DNA of 7,100 nucleotides from Planctomycetota bacterium (GTDB taxonomy: Bacteria > Planctomycetota > Planctomycetia > Pirellulales > S012-138): positions 1 through 7,100 of the forward strand of contig JALSGI010000015.1 of NCBI GenBank assembly GCA_026982835.1, in the 5' to 3' direction. Position numbers and translations under genes: made by a program. Shown here piece by piece: positions 1 to 5,955 of this stretch (positions are counted from its first letter, which is position 1; each line of letters begins with the position of its first letter). The notes under the pieces are model-generated. The model was not told the DNA's origin. It saw only the letters and a list, made by a program, of their open reading frames with translations, and searched no databases.

Positions 1-435
1 CTCCCGGATCAAGGCCACTTCTTCGGCGTCTTTGATCACCCGAAGCTGTTCTACCATTCCCGACACCGGCACCAGCTCCACCTGCTCCAGGTGTTTTTCC
101 AGGGCCTGAAACTGGCTGACACTCAGCCAGTCTGCTTCCACGGCCAGTTGCCGCAGCCGCAGCGATCGGGCCACCTGCGCCACCGCTTCGGCCAGCGTGG
201 TGCCGGTGCGGCGAATGTGCAGTTCTACATCGGGGCACTCTCGTTCCAGTTGGGTCATGAAGCGAGCATCGCTTACCATCACCGCCTGCTTGCCCGCCAG
301 CAGCAGAAAGCTGTCCTCGCCGGTAAAACCGGTCAGGTAACGGACATTGACCGGATCGCAGACCAGCAGGGCAGAGCGTTCTTGCCGAGTCAGTTCTCGC
401 AGCAACCGGCGGCGACGCGAAGCAGGCTTGCTCAT
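1..435 (-). CDS. Xaa-Pro aminopeptidase/dipeptidase (M24 family), N-terminal part; 3' end outside window
   Basis: Reading from ATG at 435 leftwards gives 145 residues with no stop before the window edge. The visible part is a creatinase-type N-terminal domain. Residues 25-46 (VCDPVNVRYLTGFTG then DSFLLL) and the linker LRVIKDAEEVALIRE at 131-145 are typical of PepP/PepQ-like proline peptidases. Members of this family cleave X-Pro bonds in the cytoplasm using a two-metal pita-bread domain. That catalytic domain would lie off the left edge, so its metal ligands cannot be checked. A basic RRRR stretch sits at residues 7-10. The start is supported by AAGGA (complement of 443-447) 7 nt upstream. 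The gene lies 66 nt downstream of the exoribonuclease gene on the same strand and is probably co-transcribed. Family assignment is firm; whether it is an aminopeptidase or a dipeptidase is not resolved. Confidence 0.9.
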   Translation of the reverse strand, partial: MSKPASRRRRLLRELTRQERSALLVCDPVNVRYLTGFTGEDSFLLLAGKQAVMVSDARFMTQLERECPDVELHIRRTGTTLAEAVAQVARSLRLRQLAVEADWLSVSQFQALEKHLEQVELVPVSGMVEQLRVIKDAEEVALIRE

Positions 436-501
436 GCAGAAGTCCTTGGCCCATCGAGGAAGAGAAAACCGGCCATCTCAAACACACACTCCGGCAACCG
501 G

Positions 502-1488
502 TTACACATTGGCTTCGCCCTGGGGCCCCGAGCCCCGAAACACCCGGCGCCCCAGGGCCGCGTGGTAGTAGGTCCACGGACCTTCCGTACCCTGGCTCTC
601 GGTAATCATCTGCTGGAAGGTGTGCAACTTGGCGTCCAGGTTGTCCAGGTAGGTGAGCGTGATGGCCTCCAGCGTCATGGGGATGACGGGACTGCCGTGT
701 TCCTGCTGCCCGTGGTGGCTGACGATCAGGTGTTTGAGCCGCAAGGCCAGCTCGCGCGGGAACGGCTCCCCGGAGAGTTTCTCCGCTTCGGCGATCTTCT
801 CTTCCAGCATGGCCACGCCGATGACGATGTGCCCCAGCAGTTGACCCTCGTCGCTGTAACCCCAGGCCCCCTGGTATTCCAGCTCCCGCACCTTGCCCAA
901 ATCGTGCAAGAACACCCCCATGACCAACTGATCGGCATCCAGTTCCGGGTAGCAGGCAGCCACGGCCCGGGCCACATCCATCATCTGTACCACGTGTTCC
1001 AACAGCCCGCCCGGGTAGGCGTGATGGTGTTTGGTCCCTGCCGGGGCTTGGGTGAATTGCCGCAGCAGCTCCTCGTCCATCAAAAAACACTCGGCCAGGG
1101 CTCGCAGGTGCGGGTCCTGCAACTGCCGCAGATGCTGGGCGAGTTTGTGGGCCAGCTGGTCCAAGCTCTGCGGGCTGTGGCGGAAGTAGTCCTGGGGGTT
1201 CACCTCCTGGGGGGAGGCCGGAGCGATCTGCTGGGCGATGATCTGGATGGCCCCCTGGTACAGCTGCACTTTGCCGCGGACGCGGGCAAACCCTCCTTCG
1301 TTGAGCCGCTCGTATTGCTCGGGCCGGGCGTTCCACAGCAACGCGCTGATGCTGCCGGTGCGGTCGGCCAGCTCCACGTGCAGATAGGGGTCCCCGTGCC
1401 GATTGGTCCGCAGGTGCCGCGAGCGGACCAGGTAAACGTCGTTGAGCGTCTCCTGGTCCTGGAGTTGGGCGATGTAGCGATGGGCCAT
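502..1488 (-). CDS. yhaM: 3'-5' exoribonuclease, YhaM family (OB-fold + HD domain)
   Basis: This 328-residue protein is close to the length of Bacillus YhaM (about 314). An OB-fold nucleic-acid-binding region spans about residues 13-88 (GDPYLHVELADRTGSISALLW at its centre). An HD metal-dependent phosphohydrolase domain follows: HHHAYPGGLLEH at 154-165, HDLGK at 195-199 (H195, D196), GHIVIG at 219-224, SHHG at 257-260 and DNLDAK at 282-287. All expected HD ligands appear present. YhaM-type enzymes degrade RNA, and in some reports single-stranded DNA, from the 3' end in the cytoplasm. The frame stays open 72 codons further upstream, but ATG 1488 is chosen because the OB-fold begins right after it and AAGGA (complement of 1496-1500) lies 7 nt before it. 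The upstream codons have no family-like sequence. It probably heads an operon with the M24 peptidase gene. The family call is strong; the exact substrate is inferred from the family. Confidence 0.9.
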   Translation of the reverse strand: MAHRYIAQLQDQETLNDVYLVRSRHLRTNRHGDPYLHVELADRTGSISALLWNARPEQYERLNEGGFARVRGKVQLYQGAIQIIAQQIAPASPQEVNPQDYFRHSPQSLDQLAHKLAQHLRQLQDPHLRALAECFLMDEELLRQFTQAPAGTKHHHAYPGGLLEHVVQMMDVARAVAACYPELDADQLVMGVFLHDLGKVRELEYQGAWGYSDEGQLLGHIVIGVAMLEEKIAEAEKLSGEPFPRELALRLKHLIVSHHGQQEHGSPVIPMTLEAITLTYLDNLDAKLHTFQQMITESQGTEGPWTYYHAALGRRVFRGSGPQGEANV

Positions 1489-1732
1489 GCGGAGATCCTT
1501 TTCGCTTGCCGCAGGGGGACAAAGGGGAGTGCCGTGCCGAAGTTGCTGGATTTTACCCCAACGCCCCGGGGGGTGAAAACCTGCCCGGAGGCACGGTTTG
1601 CCTTTTGCTCGAAGTGTGGCGAAAGAAGGACTTCGGTTAGCGGCCAGGGCAAACAGAGCGCCTCGGGTTGTACAAATGCATGACTTTTTTCCTGAATAAA
1701 TCAATTAATGAGAAGAAAGTGGCGTGCAAATC

Positions 1733-1755
1733 CAATTTTCAACTTGCAATTTTCA
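1733..1755. repeat. Pair of 9-bp direct repeats CAATTTTCA in the ATPase promoter
   Basis: CAATTTTCA occurs at 1733-1741 and again at 1747-1755, with 5 nt between the copies (14-nt period). The first copy ends just before the predicted -35 hexamer and the second overlaps the -35/spacer. That placement would suit an operator, but no known regulator site is recognised and AT-rich sequence makes short repeats more likely. Confidence 0.4.
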
Positions 1756-1772
1756 CAATCTCGGCGTATAAT
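1744..1772 (+). promoter_or_regulatory. Sigma70-type promoter for the COG1373 ATPase gene, probably leaderless
   Basis: A -35-like TTGCAA (1744-1749, 4 of 6 matches to TTGACA) is followed after exactly 17 nt by a perfect TATAAT (1767-1772). Start codon ATG 1781 begins 9 nt after the last base of the -10. Transcription would therefore begin at about 1779-1781, leaving essentially no 5' untranslated region. Consistent with this, no Shine-Dalgarno sequence precedes the ATG. Confidence 0.65.
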
Positions 1773-1780
1773 CTTATGCC

Positions 1781-2956
1781 ATGATCGAGCGTGATATTTC
1801 CCAGGAGCTGCTCCGCTGTGCCGCGGAGTTTCCTGTGGTGACGGTCCTTGGGCCGCGGCAGTCGGGCAAGACCACTTTGGTGCGGAGGGTGTTTCCCGAC
1901 AGGCCTTATTTTTCCTTGGAATATCCTGACGTGCGAGCGGCGGCCGGGGCCGATCCCCGAGGGTTTCTGGCTCAGGCTCCCCAAGGAGCCGTTCTGGACG
2001 AAGTCCAGCGGTTGCCGGAGCTACTTTCCTACATCCAGGGGATGGTGGATGAGCAGGATCGGCCGGGCATGTTCATCCTCACCGGAAGCCATCAGCCGCG
2101 GTTGCACGAAGCACTCACTCAGTCCCTGGCCGGCAGAACCGCCCTGTTGACGCTTTGGCCTTTCTCCCTTGGCGAACTTCGCCGGTACAAGCCCCACTGG
2201 GAGGCGTTCGAACTGGTGGTCAAGGGATGCTTTCCCCGGCTGCACGAAAAGGGGTTGGAACCGCGCAGGTTCTTCAACGGCTACCTTCAAACCTACGTGG
2301 AACGGGACGTGCGGGCCTTGATCAACCTGCGCGATTTGTCCCAGTTCCAGCAATTCCTTACCTTGCTGGCCGGTCGGGTGGGACAGGTGCTCAACTATTC
2401 TTCGCTGGCCAGTGATGTGGGCGTTTCTGCCACCACCATCAAGAACTGGATCCGTGTGCTCAAGGCTTCCTATGTGGTTTTTCAACTGTCCCCCTACGCG
2501 GAGAACGTACGCAAACGGGTCGTCAAGTCGCCGAAACTTTATTTTACCGACGTCGGACTGGTCGCCTTTTTGCTCGGGATTCACACGCCGGAGCAGGCCG
2601 CCCGCGACCCCCTGCGCGGCAACCTCTACGAAAACCTGGTGCTGGTGGAGATCCTCAAGGGGGCACTCAACAAGGGGACCCGTCCCCAGGTCTATTTCTT
2701 TCGTGACTCGCACGGGACGGAGATCGATTTGCTCATCCGGGACAACGGCCGCCTGGTCCCGGTGGAGATCAAATCCGCTGCCACCTTCTCCGTCGATTTT
2801 CTCAAAGGGCTGGAATGGTTCCAAAAGCTGGGAATCGACCGCCTGGCTCCCGGGGTTGTTCTTTACAACGGCCAGCAGCATTTCGAGGTTCGGGGCGTGC
2901 GGGTGTTCAACCCGCTGGAAATGGAAAACCTTTGGGAAACCCTGACAAGCCGCTGA
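1781..2956 (+). CDS. COG1373-type P-loop ATPase with DUF4143 / PD-(D/E)XK-like C-terminal domain
   Basis: This 391-residue protein is full length for its family. The N-terminal P-loop domain has Walker A GPRQSGKTT (24-32), a Walker B-like AVLDEVQ (70-76) and a sensor-like FILTGSH (98-104). A central region (about 165-265) matches DUF4143: YLQTYVERDVRAL, then a helix-turn-helix-like SSLASDVGVSATTIKNWI (207-224) and the SPKLYFTDVGLVAFLLG stretch (250-266). The C-terminus has a PD-(D/E)XK-like signature: GTEIDLLI (312-319) followed by PVEIKS (327-332). The cellular role of this widespread family is not established; nuclease activity would be an inference from the motif. Start ATG 1781 sits at the expected distance before Walker A. 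The gene is transcribed alone and converges on tyrS. Its patchy distribution in bacteria and AT-rich promoter suggest an accessory or acquired gene. Confidence 0.88.
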   Translation: MIERDISQELLRCAAEFPVVTVLGPRQSGKTTLVRRVFPDRPYFSLEYPDVRAAAGADPRGFLAQAPQGAVLDEVQRLPELLSYIQGMVDEQDRPGMFILTGSHQPRLHEALTQSLAGRTALLTLWPFSLGELRRYKPHWEAFELVVKGCFPRLHEKGLEPRRFFNGYLQTYVERDVRALINLRDLSQFQQFLTLLAGRVGQVLNYSSLASDVGVSATTIKNWIRVLKASYVVFQLSPYAENVRKRVVKSPKLYFTDVGLVAFLLGIHTPEQAARDPLRGNLYENLVLVEILKGALNKGTRPQVYFFRDSHGTEIDLLIRDNGRLVPVEIKSAATFSVDFLKGLEWFQKLGIDRLAPGVVLYNGQQHFEVRGVRVFNPLEMENLWETLTSR

Positions 2957-2988
2957 AAGGCTGGGATCCTTCGGGCAGCAAGAACCGA

Positions 2989-3012
2989 ACAAACGCATAA
3001 ACGCATGTTTGT
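2989..3012. repeat. Tandem 8-bp repeat within a short inverted repeat, convergent gene junction
   Basis: AAACGCAT occurs twice in immediate tandem (2991-2998 and 2999-3006). The pair is framed by ACAAAC (2989-2994) and GTTTGT (3007-3012), which are perfect inverted copies. This lies in the 85-nt gap between the convergent ATPase and tyrS genes. The stem is only 6 bp and AT-rich and has no following T tract, so calling it a terminator is not justified. Confidence 0.35.
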
Positions 3013-3041
3013 CGATCATCTCCGCCGGCAAAGCGGCTGGC

Positions 3042-4331
3042 CTATTTCTGAAACTGGAGCACGGCGTATTTTTTTCGTCCGGCCCGCAGCACCAGCGACT
3101 CGGGGGTTACCAGGTGCTGCAAAGTCAGCACCGTCTCGGTTTCGGCCACGCGGCGGTTGTTGACGTAGGCCCCGCCCTGGGAGATCAGGCGGCGCGATTC
3201 GCTTTTGCTTTTGCACAGTCCGGCCTCAACCAGGGCCTCCACTAGCGGCAGCCCTTGTTCCAGGCGACTCCAGGGCAGTTGGGCGTGCGGGATGTCGGCG
3301 AAGATTTCCTCCAGCTCCTGCTGGCTCACCTGGTCGATCTGGCGGCCGAAAAAGATTTCCGTGGCCCGCCTGGCTCGCTGCAAGCCCTCTTCGCCGTGGA
3401 CCAGCCGCGTCAATTCCTCGGCCAGTTGTTTCTGGCTGGCCCGCTTCTGCGGCTCCTGGGCCCGGCTGCGGTCCAGCTCTTCGATCTCCTGCTGGGAGAG
3501 CTGGCTGAAAAACCGCAGGCACTTGCCCGCGTCGGCATCCTCCACGTTGATCCAGTACTGGTAGAAGCGATAGGGGCTGGTGCGCCGCGGCGAGAGCCAC
3601 AAGGCCCCCTGCTCGGTCTTGCCCATCTTGGTGCCGTCGGCCTTGGTCAGCAGCGGGCAGGTCAGCCCGTAGAGCTGCACCCCGCGCATGCGGCGGGCCA
3701 GGTCGATCCCGGCGGTGATGTTTCCCCACTGGTCCGAACCGCCGATCTGCAACAGGCACCCGAAGCGGTCGTACAGGTACACAAAATCGTAGGCTTGCAG
3801 CAGCATGTAGCTGAACTCGGTGTAGCTGATCCCCGCATCGCTTTCCAGCCGGGCCTTGACCGACTCTTTGGCCAGCATCACGTTCACCGGGAAGAACTTG
3901 CCCACGTCTCGCAGAAAGTCCAGGTAAGAGAAATCCTTCATCCACTGGTAGTTGTTCACCAGCACGGCCGAGGTGGAGCCGCAGTGGAAATCGACGAATC
4001 GGGCCAGCTGCTCGCCGATGGCCTGGATGTTGTGTTCCAGTTGCTCGCGCGACAGGAGGTTGCGCTCCTGGCTCTTGCCGCTGGGATCGCCGATCATGCC
4101 GGTGGCTCCGCCCACCAGCACCACGGGCCGGTGGCCGGCCTGCTGGAACCGCCGCAGGGTCATCAACGCCACCAGGTGGCCCACGTGCAGGCTGTCGGCC
4201 GTGGGATCGAATCCGGCGTAAAGCGTGACCGAGTGCTCGCGTAGCAGTTGGGACAGCCCCTGCGGGTCGGTCATCTGGTGGACCAGGCCACGCCAGGAAA
4301 GTTCCGCGAGGATATCTTGGTTGGGTTTCAT
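3042..4331 (-). CDS. tyrS: Tyrosyl-tRNA synthetase (TyrRS)
   Basis: This 429-residue class Ic aminoacyl-tRNA synthetase (E. coli TyrS has 424) charges tRNA-Tyr with tyrosine using ATP in the cytoplasm. The tyrosine/ATP pocket motif YAGFDPTADSLHVGH (38-52) contains the HIGH-type HVGH. GDPSGKSQER is at 81-90, the tyrosine-binding QIGGSDQWGN at 195-204, and the KMSKS-equivalent KMGKT at 235-239. A C-terminal S4 RNA-binding domain covers about 362-410 (SKSESRRLISQGGAYVNN). No catalytic motif is missing. ATG 4331 is preferred because the N-terminus then matches family length. An in-frame ATG at 4364 would add 11 residues, and neither start has a clear Shine-Dalgarno site. The gene is monocistronic: convergent with the ATPase and divergent from the acyltransferase. 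I saw no T-box-like leader. Confidence 0.96.
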   Translation of the reverse strand: MKPNQDILAELSWRGLVHQMTDPQGLSQLLREHSVTLYAGFDPTADSLHVGHLVALMTLRRFQQAGHRPVVLVGGATGMIGDPSGKSQERNLLSREQLEHNIQAIGEQLARFVDFHCGSTSAVLVNNYQWMKDFSYLDFLRDVGKFFPVNVMLAKESVKARLESDAGISYTEFSYMLLQAYDFVYLYDRFGCLLQIGGSDQWGNITAGIDLARRMRGVQLYGLTCPLLTKADGTKMGKTEQGALWLSPRRTSPYRFYQYWINVEDADAGKCLRFFSQLSQQEIEELDRSRAQEPQKRASQKQLAEELTRLVHGEEGLQRARRATEIFFGRQIDQVSQQELEEIFADIPHAQLPWSRLEQGLPLVEALVEAGLCKSKSESRRLISQGGAYVNNRRVAETETVLTLQHLVTPESLVLRAGRKKYAVLQFQK

Positions 4332-4418
4332 CGGGCAAGCAGCCACACGAGGAACGAAGCGCACGACGGCCGGGGTTTTTCATGCTAACCGCATCCGTCC
4401 CGGCTGACTACGGCGGTT

Positions 4419-4439
4419 CCCGGGGGGAAGTTCCCCGGG
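4419..4439. repeat. Perfect 7-bp GC inverted repeat (hairpin) upstream of tyrS
   Basis: CCCGGGG (4419-4425) and CCCCGGG (4433-4439) pair perfectly around a 7-nt loop GGAAGTT. There is no adjoining T tract on either side, so a terminator is unlikely. It falls about 90 nt before the tyrS start codon, within its possible leader. Its function is unknown. Confidence 0.45.
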
Positions 4440-4525
4440 TGCCGCAGGGCGCATGATGCAAGCCGCTCCCTCGGCCGGTCGGTTGTAGGATTTGGCGCGG
4501 TTTTTCTTGCCGGGTCCGGAAAGCT

Positions 4526-4559
4526 CCCCGCGGCCGGGGGATTTCCGCCGGGGCTTTTT
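4526..4559 (+). terminator. Terminator-like GC hairpin with alternative pairing and T5 tract
   Basis: CCCCG (4526-4530) can pair with CGGGG at 4535-4539 (4-nt loop CGGC) or with CGGGG at 4549-4553, which is followed by C and then TTTTT (4555-4559). The second pairing is terminator-shaped on the plus strand, yet no plus-strand gene ends upstream. It would only make sense as a leader attenuator for the acyltransferase gene or as the end of an unannotated small RNA. GC-rich sequence readily produces such stems, so support is weak. Confidence 0.22.
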
Positions 4560-4656
4560 CGGGGCCGTGTGGCACGTTTTCAAAGGAAAAGATTTCGGGC
4601 CGGTGGTGGGGCCGATGACCACCAGAAGGAGTTTCGGCATCGGGACGCTTCCAGCC

Positions 4657-4663
4657 AAGGTGG
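4657..4663 (+). promoter_or_regulatory. Ribosome binding site deciding the acyltransferase start
   Basis: AAGGTGG differs by one base from AAGGAGG and lies 4 nt before ATG 4668 (7 nt counting from AAGG). It favours this ATG over the in-frame GTG at 4569, which has no such sequence. Confidence 0.6.
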
Positions 4664-4667
4664 TACG

Positions 4668-5834
4668 ATGAGCTGTTTTGAGTGGGAACTGCTCGACGAC
4701 CCGGACCAAATCCCCCGGCACGCCATCTCCTGGAACGACCTGTGGTGGCGAAGCGACACCACCTGGCCGCTGGCTCGGGCCGAAACCCTGCCGCTGTGGC
4801 TGGAGCATTTTGCCCCGGGGGCGACGCTGCGGGTGGTGATCGTGCGGCGGCGGCCAGGGGCCTGGGTGGCCTGCTTGCCGCTGGTGTCGGGGCGGCTGGG
4901 GCGTTGGTTTCCGGTAGGGCGGCTGCCGGGTAACGCTTGGGCTGCAGCGGGCGATTTGTTGCTGGATCCCCAGGCGGCCAAGGACCCTCACATGTGGCAC
5001 GCTTTGCGGCAGGCCCTGCAACATCTCCCCTGGCGGGTGCTGTGGCTGGAAGAGGTGCCGGTGGAAAGTGATCGCTGGTTGCTGTGGCGGCAACACGTCT
5101 CCGGGGCTCCGATGGCTTGCGACGGCTGCCAGCGCGTGCCGGTGGGCATCACCGAGCTCCAGGGGAACTGGGAGCAATTCTTGCGCACCCGCAGCCGCAA
5201 CTTCCGCAAGACCCTCCGCCGCTGCCGGCGGGGGCTGGAACGCCGGGGAGCCGTGAAGCTGCTGGCCTACCCGCAATCCCGCTTCTCCGCCCAGGAGCTG
5301 ATGGAAATGATCCGCGAGGTGGAACGCCGCAGCTGGAAGTTCCTCCACGGAACCGCCCTGGTGCAGCATCCCCATGTGGATGCCTACTTCGACCGCTGGA
5401 CCCAGCTGCTGGACCAGGGCAGCCACCTGGCCATTTTCGTCCTTTGGGCGGATGGGCGGCCGGTGGCCTACGAATGGGGTTACGTGGCCAAGGGGACCTA
5501 CTTCTCCCACAAGTGCAGCTTCGATCAGCAACTAAGCGAGTACTCACCAGGGCACGTCCTTTGTGCCCTGGTGCTGCAATACCTGTTCGAGCAACAGCGG
5601 GTGCAGCGGGTGGATTACCTGGGGCCGATGACCGAAGCCATCCGCCGCTGGTCCACGGGGCACTACTGGAGCGGCCGGATCGTCTGCGGCCGGGGGTTGG
5701 GCCGGGTGGCCGTGGCCGCCCACCGGCGGTTGCTCCCTTGGTGGCGTCACTTGCGCCGGCAGCGGCCCGCCGAACCGGTGACGGTCCCCGCCGGGCAGGC
5801 AGCCCGCAAAAGCCAAGGCCTGCCTGTCTCGTGA
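4668..5834 (+). CDS. GNAT/FemAB-like acyltransferase (Acetyltransf_6, CelD/BcsL type)
   Basis: This is a 388-residue protein of the tandem-GNAT type. The C-terminal half carries the family signature: RTRSRNFRKTLRRCRRGLERRG (173-194), the substrate/CoA region GRPVAYEWGYVAKGTYFSHK (263-282), then SFDQQLSEYSPGHVL (284-298) and DYLGPMTEAIRRWSTG (316-331). The N-terminal half (about 15-130) resembles the degenerate first GNAT fold of these proteins. No signal peptide or membrane segment is visible, so it is probably cytoplasmic. Family members named CelD/BcsL or FemAB-like occur near cell-envelope and exopolysaccharide genes and transfer acyl or aminoacyl groups. No polysaccharide gene is visible here, so the substrate is unknown. 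The protein is rich in Trp and Arg, with a basic, disordered-looking tail (about 355-388). It is followed 121 nt later by the adenosyltransferase gene on the same strand. Confidence 0.82.
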   Translation: MSCFEWELLDDPDQIPRHAISWNDLWWRSDTTWPLARAETLPLWLEHFAPGATLRVVIVRRRPGAWVACLPLVSGRLGRWFPVGRLPGNAWAAAGDLLLDPQAAKDPHMWHALRQALQHLPWRVLWLEEVPVESDRWLLWRQHVSGAPMACDGCQRVPVGITELQGNWEQFLRTRSRNFRKTLRRCRRGLERRGAVKLLAYPQSRFSAQELMEMIREVERRSWKFLHGTALVQHPHVDAYFDRWTQLLDQGSHLAIFVLWADGRPVAYEWGYVAKGTYFSHKCSFDQQLSEYSPGHVLCALVLQYLFEQQRVQRVDYLGPMTEAIRRWSTGHYWSGRIVCGRGLGRVAVAAHRRLLPWWRHLRRQRPAEPVTVPAGQAARKSQGLPVS

Positions 5835-5885
5835 ACCAAAGCGGTTGTGGTCCCCGCCCAAGGATTCCATACTTGACGCAGGGAA

Positions 5886-5919
5886 GCCCGCCGCCGACGG
5901 GGATTCCGCTCAGGCGGGC
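5886..5919. repeat. 7-bp GC inverted repeat in the adenosyltransferase leader
   Basis: GCCCGCC (5886-5892) and GGCGGGC (5913-5919) are perfect inverted copies separated by 20 nt. They lie 36 nt before the cobalamin adenosyltransferase start codon. A stem here could affect translation or attenuate transcription. It does not match the cobalamin riboswitch core and has no T tract. Confidence 0.35.
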
Positions 5920-5955
5920 CGGTGCGTCGAGCCGAGCAGGGGCCGTGGGGAGGAC

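Larger units (their letters stand above)
1489..1780. other. Divergent intergenic region with AT-rich right end
   Basis: This 292-nt stretch separates the exoribonuclease (leftward) from the ATPase (rightward). Its left two thirds are GC-rich and include an imperfect stem: TTTTACCCC (1551-1559) pairs with GGGGT-g-AAAA (1570-1579), with one bulged G. Its last 100 nt (1681-1780) contain only 34 G/C by my count, unlike the surrounding genes. The AT-rich part holds the rightward promoter. It may also hold the leftward operon promoter, but I could not pick out convincing leftward -35/-10 hexamers. Confidence 0.6.
4332..4667. other. Divergent intergenic region between tyrS and the acyltransferase gene, hairpin-rich
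   Basis: This 336-nt stretch has no convincing gene. The acyltransferase frame remains open back to a GTG at 4569, but that part has no Shine-Dalgarno site and no recognisable homology. The region contains two GC-rich hairpins and three separate G/C-rich runs followed by TTTTT (near 4376-4380, 4501-4505 and 4555-4559). I could not identify clear promoters for either flanking gene. Confidence 0.5.

Noticed and set aside
91..1683. Plus-strand open frame of 530 codons
   Set aside because: It is antisense to the exoribonuclease and M24 peptidase genes, whose family motifs are clear. Its translation shows no domain, and long antisense frames are expected in GC-rich coding DNA.
1489..1704. 72-residue N-terminal extension of the exoribonuclease
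   Set aside because: The extra residues have no similarity to YhaM proteins, and ATG 1488 has a well-placed AAGGA.
2021..3031. Minus-strand open frame of 336 codons
   Set aside because: It is antisense to the COG1373 ATPase, which has intact Walker and DUF4143 motifs. The antisense translation resembles no family.
4332..4440. T-box leader for tyrS
   Set aside because: There is no T-box TGGNACCGCG-like sequence and no paired terminator/antiterminator on the minus strand.
4569..4667. 33-residue N-terminal extension of the acyltransferase from GTG 4569
   Set aside because: There is no ribosome site before 4569, and the sequence is basic and unlike the family. AAGGTGG just before ATG 4668 marks the better start.
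5865..5955. Cobalamin riboswitch before the adenosyltransferase gene
   Set aside because: A CAGGGAAGCC stretch (5879-5888) superficially resembles part of the B12 riboswitch core, but the GGTGAAAATCC-type segment and the B12 box are absent.
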